A DNA stretch of 64,000 nt from Paracidovorax sp031843945 (GTDB lineage Bacteria > Pseudomonadota > Gammaproteobacteria > Burkholderiales > Burkholderiaceae_C). The stretch's first letter is position 1, and each line of letters begins with the position of its first letter. This document shows positions 25,475 through 33,572 of this stretch, piece after piece. Location: contig NZ_JAVTJJ010000007.1 in assembly GCF_031843945.1 (NCBI RefSeq), positions 62,001-126,000 of the forward strand. Direction: 5' to 3'. The position numbers were made by a program, and so were the translations under genes. Below the pieces are notes generated by a model. The model made no database searches. It was not told where the DNA came from and saw only the letters and a program-made list of their open reading frames with translations.

Positions 25475-26532
25475 CGACGAGCTCCACCCCGCCCTCGGCC
25501 CCGTGGCTGAGCGTGCTCATTCCCGTCTTCAACGTAGAGGACTACCTGACGGCATGCGTGCAGTCCGTACTCGACCAGTCGGCCGACGACGCGGCGGGCG
25601 TGGAGGTGCTGCTGCTCGACGACTGCTCCACCGACAGCTCGGCCCAGCTGATGCAGTCGCTGGCCGAGCGCTGGCCGGGGCGCCTGCGCCTGCTGCGGCA
25701 CGACGCCAATGCCGGCCTGAGCGCGGCGCGCAACACCATGATCGACAGCGCGCGGGGCGACTACCTCTGGTTTCTGGATTCCGACGACAAGCTGCTGCCA
25801 GGCGCCATCGCCGGCCTGCGCCGCATCGTGCAGCAGCACGCGGTGGACGTGGTGCTGTGCGACTTCCGCGTGTGGCGCCGACACGAACGGATCAAGCACG
25901 TGCTGCGTGGCGAGCGCCACCGCGCCACGTTCGACGGCCCCTCCGGCGGACCGCAGGAGGGCGGCGACGCGCTGGCGGCCGGTTTGCTGATGACGGGGCA
26001 GCTGCATGCCTGGTCCAAGATTTCGCGGCGCGCACTCTGGGCCGACGGCCTGCGCTTTCCGCCTGGGCGCTACTTTGAAGACATGGCCACCATGCCGCTG
26101 GTGGCCCGCCGCGCCCGCAGCTTCTATTACGCGCCCCAAGCCTGGGTCGCCTATCGACAACGCGAAGGCAGCATTCTGGCCAGCACCAACGTGCGCAAGG
26201 CCGCGGACCAGTCGGGCTCGTTGCTGGCTTTTGCAGCGGAGCGGGCCGCGCTGCAACCGAACGACGCGCTGCCCGACCGCTTGCCTGATCGCCTGCGCTT
26301 GGCACTCGCCCACCAATGCGCCCGCAACCTGGTCGGCGCGATGCGCAGCCTGCACCGCATCGGCACCGCGGAGCCGCTGCCGGTGCGGCAGGCCGCTGCG
26401 GAGCGTTTTCGCCTGGACTTCGACACCGCGTCTCCGATACCGCTGGCAGCGCTGCGCCGGCAATACCTGTGGCGCGGCTGGTGGATGCGCGGCCTGCGGC
26501 TGGGCCGCTGGTACGCTTACCAACCACGATGA
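25471..26532 (+). CDS. Glycosyltransferase family 2 protein
   Basis: 353 residues, GT-A fold. LSVLIPVFNVEDYLTACVQS begins the nucleotide-binding half; EVLLLDDCSTDSSAQLM and GDYLWFLDSDDKLLPGAI give the aspartates, the last being the DxD metal motif. The C-terminal part (about 230-353) is a helical extension. It is an inverting sugar transferase of the surface-glycan cluster. It overlaps the genes on both sides by four bases. Confidence 0.9.
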   Translation: MTTSSTPPSAPWLSVLIPVFNVEDYLTACVQSVLDQSADDAAGVEVLLLDDCSTDSSAQLMQSLAERWPGRLRLLRHDANAGLSAARNTMIDSARGDYLWFLDSDDKLLPGAIAGLRRIVQQHAVDVVLCDFRVWRRHERIKHVLRGERHRATFDGPSGGPQEGGDALAAGLLMTGQLHAWSKISRRALWADGLRFPPGRYFEDMATMPLVARRARSFYYAPQAWVAYRQREGSILASTNVRKAADQSGSLLAFAAERAALQPNDALPDRLPDRLRLALAHQCARNLVGAMRSLHRIGTAEPLPVRQAAAERFRLDFDTASPIPLAALRRQYLWRGWWMRGLRLGRWYAYQPR

Positions 26533-27509
26533 CGACTGCCCGATCCCCTTCCCAGCTGACTTTCAAGAACCGCGCCGAGCTGTGGCTGGCGGGCGCCATT
26601 CGCCGCTACTGCCAAGCCACCGGCCGCACGCTGGAGCCGCACCAGCCCGCTGCACTGCGGTGCTATCCGATTGGCGTGCCCGGTGCGCCGGTGACCGCAC
26701 CCATTCCGCGCGTGGTCTGGACCTACTGGAACAGCCCCACGCTGCCGTTGCTCGTCGAGCGCTGCATCGCCAACTGGCGGCAGGTGAACCCGGGCTTCGA
26801 GATCCGGGTGCTCGACGATGCAGCGCTACGCGAATACGTGCCCGACGCGCCCGATGCGCTCGCCCGCGTGGCCCCGGCCAAGCGCTCCGACTGGATCCGC
26901 CTGCGGCTGCTGCGTGACCATGGCGGCATCTGGATCGATGCCAGCACCATCCTCACGCAATCGCTCGACTGGGTGATCGAGGCGCAGCAGCGGGAATGCA
27001 GCGACCTGGTGGCCTACTACCTGGGCCGCTTCACCACCGATGCCGACTGCCCCGTGGTCGAAAGCTGGTTTCTCGCTGCCCCGCCCGGCAGCCGCTTTGC
27101 CGCCGACGCGTTCGAGGAATTCAACGCACGGGCGATCAACCGCACCGGCGAGCAGTACATCGACTGCCTGCGCGAAGAGGGCGTGTTCGACCTGGTGCGG
27201 CAGAACATCGATGCGCCGGACTACCTCAGCATCCACCTGGCCATGCAGTACGTGATGCGCAAGCGCGGGGGCTACCGTCTGTGCCTCTCGAATGCGGAAG
27301 ATGGCCCGTTCCAGTACCACGTGCTGGGGCAATGGCGCCGCACGCCGCTGAAGCTGCGCCTGCTGTTCTCACGCGTGGCGGGCGAGTTGCCGCCCGTCAT
27401 CAAGCTGCGCGGCCCGGATCGGCGCCGGCTGGACGACTACCTGGGTCGGGGGCTGTATCTGCCGGACAGCGTGGTGGGCCGGCTGCTGATGGCCGACCAC
27501 ACTCACTAA
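26529..27509 (+). CDS. Capsular-polysaccharide-type glycosyltransferase (paralogue)
   Basis: 326 residues, related to the gene at 21835-22821: IPRVVWTYWNSPTLPLLVER, FEIRVLDDAALREY, KRSDWIRLRLLRDHGGIWID and the C-terminal KLRGPDRRRLDDYLGRG match the same positions in that protein. It is the last gene of the operon. The probable metal/catalytic acidic residues are at GGIWIDAS. ATG at 26529 overlaps the preceding stop. A repeat copy begins seven bases after its stop. Confidence 0.85.
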   Translation: MTTARSPSQLTFKNRAELWLAGAIRRYCQATGRTLEPHQPAALRCYPIGVPGAPVTAPIPRVVWTYWNSPTLPLLVERCIANWRQVNPGFEIRVLDDAALREYVPDAPDALARVAPAKRSDWIRLRLLRDHGGIWIDASTILTQSLDWVIEAQQRECSDLVAYYLGRFTTDADCPVVESWFLAAPPGSRFAADAFEEFNARAINRTGEQYIDCLREEGVFDLVRQNIDAPDYLSIHLAMQYVMRKRGGYRLCLSNAEDGPFQYHVLGQWRRTPLKLRLLFSRVAGELPPVIKLRGPDRRRLDDYLGRGLYLPDSVVGRLLMADHTH

Positions 27510-27515
27510 TACCTG

Positions 27516-27584
27516 TTTGCTATAAAAATAATAGCTGCCTGCGCTTGATGGATAAGCGCTAGAGGCCGATTTGGCTAATATTTG
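27516..27584 (+). repeat. Intergenic AT-rich/GCGCTT hairpin repeat, copy 5
   Basis: TTTGCTATAAAAATAATAGC, then GCGCTTgatggatAAGCGC, TAGAGGCC and ATTTGGCTAATATTT. It lies between convergent genes and its right end reaches the stop codon of the nitronate monooxygenase gene. Confidence 0.9.
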
Positions 27585-28660
27585 GCAGTTGCGCTCGCTA
27601 CGGCGCGCCATTCCTGCTCCAGCACCGCCACCAGCTCCCCGGCCGGCAATGGCCGCGCCGCCGCCACACCCTGGCCGGCCCACAGCGCAATTGCTTCCGC
27701 GCGACCCTGTGCGGCGGCCGCACGGCGCAGCGGCCCCATCAGCGCGTTCTGCACCGGGTAGGCCGGCACCGTGGCCTCATGGGACGCCAGCCGCTGCATC
27801 GTGGCGTTGACGATGCCGCGTGCCGGCCGGCCCGAGAACACGCGGGTCAGTCGCGTGTCGGTGTCGCCCGCCCCGGCCAGCGCTGCGCGGTAGGCGGCGC
27901 CGATGCCCGATTCAGGGCAGACCAGAAAAGCCGTGCCCATCTGCACGGCCTGCGCACCCAGCGCCAGTGCAGCGGCAATGCCGCGCCCGTCCATGATTCC
28001 GCCCGCGGCGATCACCGGAACGTCGATGGCATCCACGCATTGCGGCACCAGGGTCAGCGTGCCCACCTGGCTCGATTCAAAGTCTTCTAGGAAGGTACCG
28101 CGGTGCCCGCCGGCCTCCACCCCGCTGGCGCACACCGCATCCGCGCCCACGGCCGCCCAGGCGCGCGCCTCGGCCACGGTGGTGGCGGTGCCGACCACCA
28201 CGCAGCCCGCAGCGTGCAGCCGCTGGACCTGCGCTGCGCTGAGGATGCCGAAGGTGAAGCTGGCCACCGCCGGGCGCGCGGCTATCAGCGCTTCGAATTG
28301 CGCCGCGAAGTCTTCACACCAATGCGCGGGCACGGCGGGCTGCAGGCCGAAGTCGGCGTACAGGGGCGCCAGCCGCTCCATCGCCTCGCGCACCGTGGCG
28401 TCGCCCGGCGTGGGCGTGTCCTGCACGAAGAGGTTCATGCCGAAGGGTTGGTCGGTCAGGCGGCGCACTTCGGCGGCGGCCTCCTGCATGGCGGCGGGCG
28501 AGCGCATGCCGCAGCCCAGCTGGCCCAGCCCGCCCGCGTCGGAGACGGCAGCGGCCAGCGCAGGGGTGTCGGCACCGGTCATGGGCCCTTGCACGATGGG
28601 CAGGGCGATTCTCAGGCGGGCGAGAAGTGCGGAGGCGGGGAGCGCGCGTGGCTGTGTCAT
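27575..28660 (-). CDS. Nitronate monooxygenase family flavoprotein
   Basis: 361 residues, TIM barrel. LPIVQGPMTGADTPALAAAV at the N terminus, GGLGQLGCGM, FGMNLFVQ, GVEAGGHRGTF and VPVIAAGGIMDGRGIAAALA (FMN phosphate loop) are the landmarks of the NMO/2-nitropropane dioxygenase family. It oxidises alkyl nitronates with FMN; related proteins detoxify propionate-3-nitronate. It lies downstream of a LysR gene on the same strand, 44 bases away. The last codons run into the repeat, whose sequence supplies the stop. Confidence 0.9.
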   Translation of the reverse strand: MTQPRALPASALLARLRIALPIVQGPMTGADTPALAAAVSDAGGLGQLGCGMRSPAAMQEAAAEVRRLTDQPFGMNLFVQDTPTPGDATVREAMERLAPLYADFGLQPAVPAHWCEDFAAQFEALIAARPAVASFTFGILSAAQVQRLHAAGCVVVGTATTVAEARAWAAVGADAVCASGVEAGGHRGTFLEDFESSQVGTLTLVPQCVDAIDVPVIAAGGIMDGRGIAAALALGAQAVQMGTAFLVCPESGIGAAYRAALAGAGDTDTRLTRVFSGRPARGIVNATMQRLASHEATVPAYPVQNALMGPLRRAAAAQGRAEAIALWAGQGVAAARPLPAGELVAVLEQEWRAVASATAKY

Positions 28661-28704
28661 GGCAAGGCTCTGATGGGACGGAGGTGGTAGAGAAAGGAGC
28701 GGCG

Positions 28705-29565
28705 TCAGGCGCCCCGTAAGGCTTGGAGCAGCGCATCCAGCGCGGCCGACTGGTAGCCGCGCCGGCGCACCAGCACCGTGTCGCAGTCACCCAGCGGCAG
28801 CAGGCGCAACGCAGGTGGCTCGCGCATCAGCTCGATCACCGCCTGCGGCACCACGCCGGCGCAGCGCCCGGCAGCCACGCAGGCCAGGATGGCGTGGTAC
28901 GAGGCCAGCTCCAGCACGCGGAGCGCAGCGCCGTGCAGCTGCTGGCGCATCCAGTCTTCGCCCATGCGGCGGTAGGTGCAGCCGCTGGTGAAGGCGGCCA
29001 GCGTGTTCACCTGCAAGTCGCCCGGCTGCGTGACTGGCGGGTGGCTGGCGGGCAGGGCGATGTACAGCGATTCGGTGAACACGGTAGTGCGCTCGATGGG
29101 CGCGTCCAGGTCCACGCCCGGCGGTGGCCAGGCGACCAGGGCGCAGTCGCTGGCATGCGCCAGCACCTGGTCGACCAGCGGGCCGGACGGGCCGGTGCGC
29201 AGTTCCAGCTGCACCTCCGGCCACTGCGCGTGCAGTTGCGCCAAGGGCGCGGGCAGGCGGGCGGCGGCCGTGCTTTCCATGGCGCCCAGCCGCAGCCGCC
29301 CGCCGGGGCGGCCCGGGTGTACGCTCTGGCGGGCCTCTTCGGCCAGCGCCAGCAGGCGCTCGGCATAGCCGCTAAGCGCCGCGCCGGCCGGCGTCAGCGC
29401 CATGCCGCGGCCTTCGCGCAAGAACAGCGTGGCGCCCAGTTGTTCCTCCAGCTGCTGCATGCGCGTGGTCACGTTGGACTGCACCCGGCCCAGCCGCTCG
29501 GCGGCGCGGGTCACGCTGCCTTCCTGGGCGACGGCGCGGAAGATTTCCAGGGCTGCCAGATCCAT
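28705..29565 (-). CDS. LysR-family regulator
   Basis: 286 residues. MDLAALEIFRAVAQEGSVTR, then AAERLGRVQSNVTTRMQQLE, is the LysR helix-turn-helix of the type that pairs with efflux genes. The rest is the effector domain (about 90-275). ATG at 29565 is the usual start directly before the helix-turn-helix. It is divergent from an MFS gene, with two ATTCTCTT-type sites in the 59-base interval, and probably controls it and itself. The downstream nitronate monooxygenase may share the transcript. Confidence 0.9.
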   Translation of the reverse strand: MDLAALEIFRAVAQEGSVTRAAERLGRVQSNVTTRMQQLEEQLGATLFLREGRGMALTPAGAALSGYAERLLALAEEARQSVHPGRPGGRLRLGAMESTAAARLPAPLAQLHAQWPEVQLELRTGPSGPLVDQVLAHASDCALVAWPPPGVDLDAPIERTTVFTESLYIALPASHPPVTQPGDLQVNTLAAFTSGCTYRRMGEDWMRQQLHGAALRVLELASYHAILACVAAGRCAGVVPQAVIELMREPPALRLLPLGDCDTVLVRRRGYQSAALDALLQALRGA

Positions 29566-29568
29566 TCG

Positions 29569-29622
29569 TTATTCTCTTTATGAGATGATTTGTGCCAATA
29601 ATAATCTCTTGAAGAGAATAAT
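29569..29622. promoter_or_regulatory. Paired LysR-type binding sites between regulator and MFS gene
   Basis: TCTCTT and AAGAGA arms around a single G (29605-29617) with AT-rich flanks, and a second related segment ATTCTCTTTATGAGAT at 29571-29586, lie in the short divergent interval. Two spaced copies are the usual LysR recognition and activation sites. The downstream site ends eight bases before the MFS start. Confidence 0.6.
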
Positions 29623-29624
29623 CA

Positions 29625-30872
29625 ATGCGCCCCGGCATGACCCCTGTTTCACCTGCTGATCGCCCGCTGGCTGTCGCCCTGGCCGGCATGGCCGCCCTCG
29701 CGGCTGCCATGGGCATCGGCCGTTTCGCCTTCACGCCCTTGCTGCCGATGATGCTGCGCGATGGCGTGGTCACCCTGGCGGGCGGCAGCTGGCTGGCCAC
29801 CGTCAACTACGCCGGCTACCTGGCCGGCGCGCTCGCCTGCATGGCGCTGCCCTGGGTGGCGCCGCGCACCGCGCGGGCCTGGCAGGGCGCGCGGCTGGCG
29901 CGCTGGGGACTGGCGGCCACGGTGGTGCTGACCTGCGCCATGGCGCTGCCCGTGGCGGCAGCCTGGCCGGCGCTGCGGGGGGCGGCGGGCTTCGTCAGCG
30001 CCGTGGTGTTCCTGAACGTGTCGGCCTGGTGCATGGTGCGGCTGGTGGCGCTGGGCCAGCCGGCGTTGGGCGGGCTGATCTTCTGCGGGCCGGGGCTGGG
30101 CATCGTGCTGACCGGCCTGTCGGCCAGCGCCATGGTGGCCGCCCACTGGCAGGCGGCGGCCGGCTGGGCGGTGTTCGGGCTGCTGAGCGCCGTGCTGTGC
30201 GCGCTCGTCTGGCCTGTGGTGCGCGGCGCGGCGCAGGGCGCGCCTGCAGCCGGCGCCGTGCCCACGCAGGCAGCGCCCACTGCGCCGCCGGGCGGCCCGC
30301 CGGCGCGGGCGCTGCTGGCACTGGCGTACGGCCTGGCGGGGCTGGGCTACATCGTCACCGCCACCTTCTTGCCGGTGATTGCGCGCGGAGCGCTGGCGGC
30401 GGGCTCGCCCTGGCCCGACCTGTTCTGGCCGCTGTTCGGCGCCGGCGTGGCGCTGGGCGCGGCGCTGTCCACCCGCACCCCGGCCGCGTGGGACCGGCGC
30501 TGGCTGCTGGCCGGCTGCTATGTGGTGCAGGCCGCCGCCATCGGCCTGGGGCTGGCATGGCCGCAGGCGGCGGGCTTTGCGCTGGGCAGCCTGCTGCTGG
30601 GCCTGCCGTTCACCGCCATCACCTTCTATGCGCTGCAGGAGGCGCGGCGCCTGTGGCCGGCAGCCGGCGACAGCTTTGCCGGCCTGCTGACAGCGGCCTA
30701 CGGCGTGGGCCAGATCGCCGGCCCGCCGATGGTGGCGTGGATGCTGCACCGCGCAGCCACGCCGCAGCGCGGCTTTGTCGATGGCCTGTCGGTGGCGGCC
30801 GGCGCGCTGGTGTTGGGGGCGGGGGTGCTGGTGGTGATGGCGCGGCGCTGGCCACTGGTGGCCAGGCGCTGA
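29625..30872 (+). CDS. YbfB/YjiJ-family MFS transporter
   Basis: 415 residues with about twelve membrane helices. MGIGRFAFTPLLPMMLRDGV and NYAGYLAGALACMALPW are the YbfB/YjiJ landmarks, and YIVTATFLPVIARG lies in the second half. The family is a little-studied MFS branch, presumably exporting a small compound. It is divergent from the LysR gene, which probably controls it. A low-complexity Ala/Pro segment (about 200-225) is the central loop between the halves. Confidence 0.85.
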   Translation: MRPGMTPVSPADRPLAVALAGMAALAAAMGIGRFAFTPLLPMMLRDGVVTLAGGSWLATVNYAGYLAGALACMALPWVAPRTARAWQGARLARWGLAATVVLTCAMALPVAAAWPALRGAAGFVSAVVFLNVSAWCMVRLVALGQPALGGLIFCGPGLGIVLTGLSASAMVAAHWQAAAGWAVFGLLSAVLCALVWPVVRGAAQGAPAAGAVPTQAAPTAPPGGPPARALLALAYGLAGLGYIVTATFLPVIARGALAAGSPWPDLFWPLFGAGVALGAALSTRTPAAWDRRWLLAGCYVVQAAAIGLGLAWPQAAGFALGSLLLGLPFTAITFYALQEARRLWPAAGDSFAGLLTAAYGVGQIAGPPMVAWMLHRAATPQRGFVDGLSVAAGALVLGAGVLVVMARRWPLVARR

Positions 30873-30887
30873 GCCGGAGGCGGCGCT

Positions 30888-32111
30888 TCAGCCGCCGCGC
30901 GGCAGGGTCAGCACGAAGCACGCGCCGTTCGCGCCGTCCGGCCGGGCGGTGCATTTCACCTCGCCGTCGTGCCGCAGGGCGATGGAGCGCACCAGCGCCA
31001 GCCCCAGGCCCACGCCGCCGGAGCGCTCGCTGGCACCCGGCAGCCGGTAGAACGGCTCGAAGATGCGTTCGCGCTGCTCGGGCGGCACGCCCGGACCCTG
31101 GTCGCACACGCTCACCTCCACCCGCTGGCCCACGCTGCGCAGCGTCACGGTGATGTCGCCCTGGCTGTAGCGGCGGGCGTTCTCCAGCAGATTGCGCAGC
31201 GCGCGGCGCAGCAGCTTGGCCACGCCGCGCACTTCCAGCGCGTCGGCTGCGGTGCCGGCGCCCGCCTGCAGTTCGGCATCCACGCGCACGCATTCCTCGG
31301 CGGCCAGGCCCATCAGGTCGACCACCTCGACGGTGCCCACGTCGGCCTCGCGCGCGTCGAGCCGGCTGGCCAGCAAGATTTCATCGACCAACTGGTCCAG
31401 CTCGGCGATGTTGCGCAAGATTTCGGCGCGAAAGCTGGGCGAGGGCGCGTCGCCCTGCATCAATTCGAGCCCCATGCGAATGCGCGTGAGCGGCGAGCGC
31501 AGCTCGTGCGATGCATTGGCCAGCAGCGACTTGTGCGACTTCACCAGCGTTTCCACACGCGCCGCCGCCGCGTTGAACTGCCGCGCCAGGTCGGCCACCT
31601 CGTCCTGCCCGCGCTCGGCCACGCGCACCGACAAATCGCCTTCGCCGAAGCGCTGCACGCCGCGCTGCAAGTGCTCCAGCCGCTGCAGCAGTCGGCGGAT
31701 GATGGGGAACACGCCCACGGTCACCGCAATGCCCACCAGTGCCAGCATCCACAGAAAGCCGAAGGGCGGGCGCAGCCAGAAAGCGGCATCGCGCCGGTCG
31801 GGGCCGAGCGGGCGCTGACGCGGCGACATCTGCAAGGTGTAGGCAGCGCCGTTGTCCACGTCCAGCATGAATTCGACGCCCTCGCCCCGATCGCCCGGCC
31901 GGCGCTGGGCCTGGCCCTGCAGCACCGGCTTGCCGGCCGCGTCGCGCAGGACGAACTCACGTCCTTGCGGCAGCGCGGTGTTCTGTGCGTTGTGCTCGGC
32001 GGCAATGCGCCAGGCCAGCCCCACCAGCAGCGCAAACACGGCCACGCCGCCGACGACGGCCAGCCAGATGCGCAGGTAGAGGCGGCGTGAAAACGGGCTG
32101 ACCAGGGACAT
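30888..32111 (-). CDS. Sensor histidine kinase (CpxA/RstB-like)
   Basis: 407 residues. Two membrane helices (about 14-36 and 118-137) surround a short periplasmic domain. They are followed by HAMP, a HisKA domain with H202 in LLANASHELRSPLTRIRM, and an ATPase domain (LRRALRNLLENARRYS; VCDQGPGVPPEQRERIFEPF; VGLGLALVRSIA). It pairs with the response regulator encoded 13 bases upstream in the same operon. The periplasmic part is small, suggesting an envelope or membrane signal rather than a large ligand. Confidence 0.9.
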   Translation of the reverse strand: MSLVSPFSRRLYLRIWLAVVGGVAVFALLVGLAWRIAAEHNAQNTALPQGREFVLRDAAGKPVLQGQAQRRPGDRGEGVEFMLDVDNGAAYTLQMSPRQRPLGPDRRDAAFWLRPPFGFLWMLALVGIAVTVGVFPIIRRLLQRLEHLQRGVQRFGEGDLSVRVAERGQDEVADLARQFNAAAARVETLVKSHKSLLANASHELRSPLTRIRMGLELMQGDAPSPSFRAEILRNIAELDQLVDEILLASRLDAREADVGTVEVVDLMGLAAEECVRVDAELQAGAGTAADALEVRGVAKLLRRALRNLLENARRYSQGDITVTLRSVGQRVEVSVCDQGPGVPPEQRERIFEPFYRLPGASERSGGVGLGLALVRSIALRHDGEVKCTARPDGANGACFVLTLPRGG

Positions 32112-32124
32112 GCGAGTGCGCCCT

Positions 32125-32841
32125 TCAGTCTTGCTGCTTGGCGAAGACGTAGCCCACGCCGCGCACCGTGAGGATGCGGCGCGGGTTCTTGGCGTCTTGC
32201 TCGATGGCGGCGCGGATGCGGCCCATGTGCACGTCGATGGAGCGGTCGAAGGCTTCCAGTTCGCGGCCGCGTACGGCCTCCATGATCTGGTCGCGCGTCA
32301 GCACCCGGCCGGCGCGCTCGGCCAGGGCGACCAGCAGGTCGAACTGGTACGAGGTGAGCTCGGTCGGCTGGCCGCCCACCGACACGGTGCGCGCGTCGCG
32401 GTCGATCTCCAGCGTGCCGAAGCGCAGCAGCTGGGGCGCCGGCCGCGCGCCGTTTTCGCGGCGGCGCAAGATGGCGCGGATGCGCGCCAGCAGCTCGCGC
32501 GGCTCGAAGGGTTTGGGCAGGTAGTCGTCCGCGCCCAGCTCCAGACCGATGATGCGGTCCATCGGGTCGCCCTTGGCGGTCAGCATCAGCACTGGCACCT
32601 GGGCGGCGCCGCCTTGCAGCGAGCGTATGCGACGGCACACCTCCAGCCCGTCCATGTCGGGCAGCATCAAGTCGAGGATCACCAGGTCGGGCAGCGTGGC
32701 GCCGCCGTCGCCCTGCAGGTGCGCCAGGCCGCTGCCGCCGTCCGCCTTGTGCGTGACCTGCAGGCCCGACTGGGCCAGGTACTCGCCCACCATTTCGGCC
32801 AGGCGGGTGTCGTCTTCGATCATCAGCAGTTGGGAACTCAT
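32125..32841 (-). CDS. OmpR/RstA-type two-component response regulator
   Basis: 238 residues. The receiver has acidic D10-D11, phosphoacceptor D57 in LVILDLMLPDMDG, and the lysine in YLPKPFEP. The effector is an OmpR-type winged helix (ELTSYQFDLLVALAERAG; FDRSIDVHMGRIRAAIE; VRGVGYVF). It is first in the operon, followed by its kinase. The GGRPTEL-type linker is ordinary. Targets are not evident from the neighbourhood. Confidence 0.9.
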   Translation of the reverse strand: MSSQLLMIEDDTRLAEMVGEYLAQSGLQVTHKADGGSGLAHLQGDGGATLPDLVILDLMLPDMDGLEVCRRIRSLQGGAAQVPVLMLTAKGDPMDRIIGLELGADDYLPKPFEPRELLARIRAILRRRENGARPAPQLLRFGTLEIDRDARTVSVGGQPTELTSYQFDLLVALAERAGRVLTRDQIMEAVRGRELEAFDRSIDVHMGRIRAAIEQDAKNPRRILTVRGVGYVFAKQQD

Positions 32842-32944
32842 GGCAGGGCGTCGGGTTGGGTTTTATGCAGAGGCTTCATGGTCGCGCCGGGGCATCTCGG
32901 TGCGTTGAAGTCTCTGTAAAGTTAGGTAAACGCCTGCCTATGCG

Positions 32945-33511
32945 TCAAGCGGCGGGCGGTGCGGCTGCGAAGTCAATCGATTCGGCCGGCACGGCACGAA
33001 TGGGCGTGCCAAAACTCTGGAGCGACGGCAGCGTGCCGTTGTGGTGCGCGCGGATGGCGTCGGCCTTGGCATGGGGCTTGTCGTGCGTGGTGTGCGCGTT
33101 GGCGGCGATGGTGATGGGAAAGCCCAGGGCCGCAGCGCGGCGCACGGTGGTGTCCACGCAAAACTCGGTGGCGTAGCCGCAGACGACCAGCTCGGTGGCG
33201 CCGCTGGCCAGCAGTTTGTCGGACAGGTCGGTGCGCAGGAACGAGTCGGGCGTGGTCTTGCGCACGAAGGCGTCGGCCTCTTTATCTACCCGCAGGTCGC
33301 TCTGCAACTGCCAGCCGGCGCTGCCATGCACCAGCGGGCCGTCGATGCCCTCGGCGTGTTCGTGCTGCACGAAGATCACCGCCGCGCCGGCTGCGCGCGC
33401 GCGGGCGGCCAGGGCATCGATGCGGGCGATGACCGCATCGGCATCGGCCGGGCGCGGAGCGGGGTCGAACAGGGCGGACTGCGTGTCGATGATGATGAGT
33501 GCAATGGTCAT
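32945..33511 (-). CDS. Isochorismatase-like cysteine hydrolase
   Basis: 188 residues with the catalytic triad of the family: D9 in LIIIDTQ, K85 in FVRKTTPDSF, and C118 in CGYATEFCVDTTVRRA. Members hydrolyse isochorismate, nicotinamide or various ureido/amide compounds; nothing here identifies the substrate. A repeat copy begins three bases upstream of its start. It probably stands alone. Confidence 0.85.
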   Translation of the reverse strand: MTIALIIIDTQSALFDPAPRPADADAVIARIDALAARARAAGAAVIFVQHEHAEGIDGPLVHGSAGWQLQSDLRVDKEADAFVRKTTPDSFLRTDLSDKLLASGATELVVCGYATEFCVDTTVRRAAALGFPITIAANAHTTHDKPHAKADAIRAHHNGTLPSLQSFGTPIRAVPAESIDFAAAPPAA

Positions 33512-33514
33512 GTT

Positions 33515-33572
33515 TTGCTATTAAAAATATAGCTATAAGCGCTTATATATCAAGCGTCAGGGGCCAATTTGA
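33515..33572 (+). repeat. Intergenic AT-rich/GCGCTT hairpin repeat, copy 6, overlapping the AmpG-like stop
   Basis: TTTGCTATTAAAAATATAGC, then GCGCTTatatatcAAGCGT, CAGGGGCC and AATTTG. The right part is inside the minus-strand permease gene: the stop codon and the last codons of that gene read through the hairpin arm and the GGCC segment. Confidence 0.85.
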
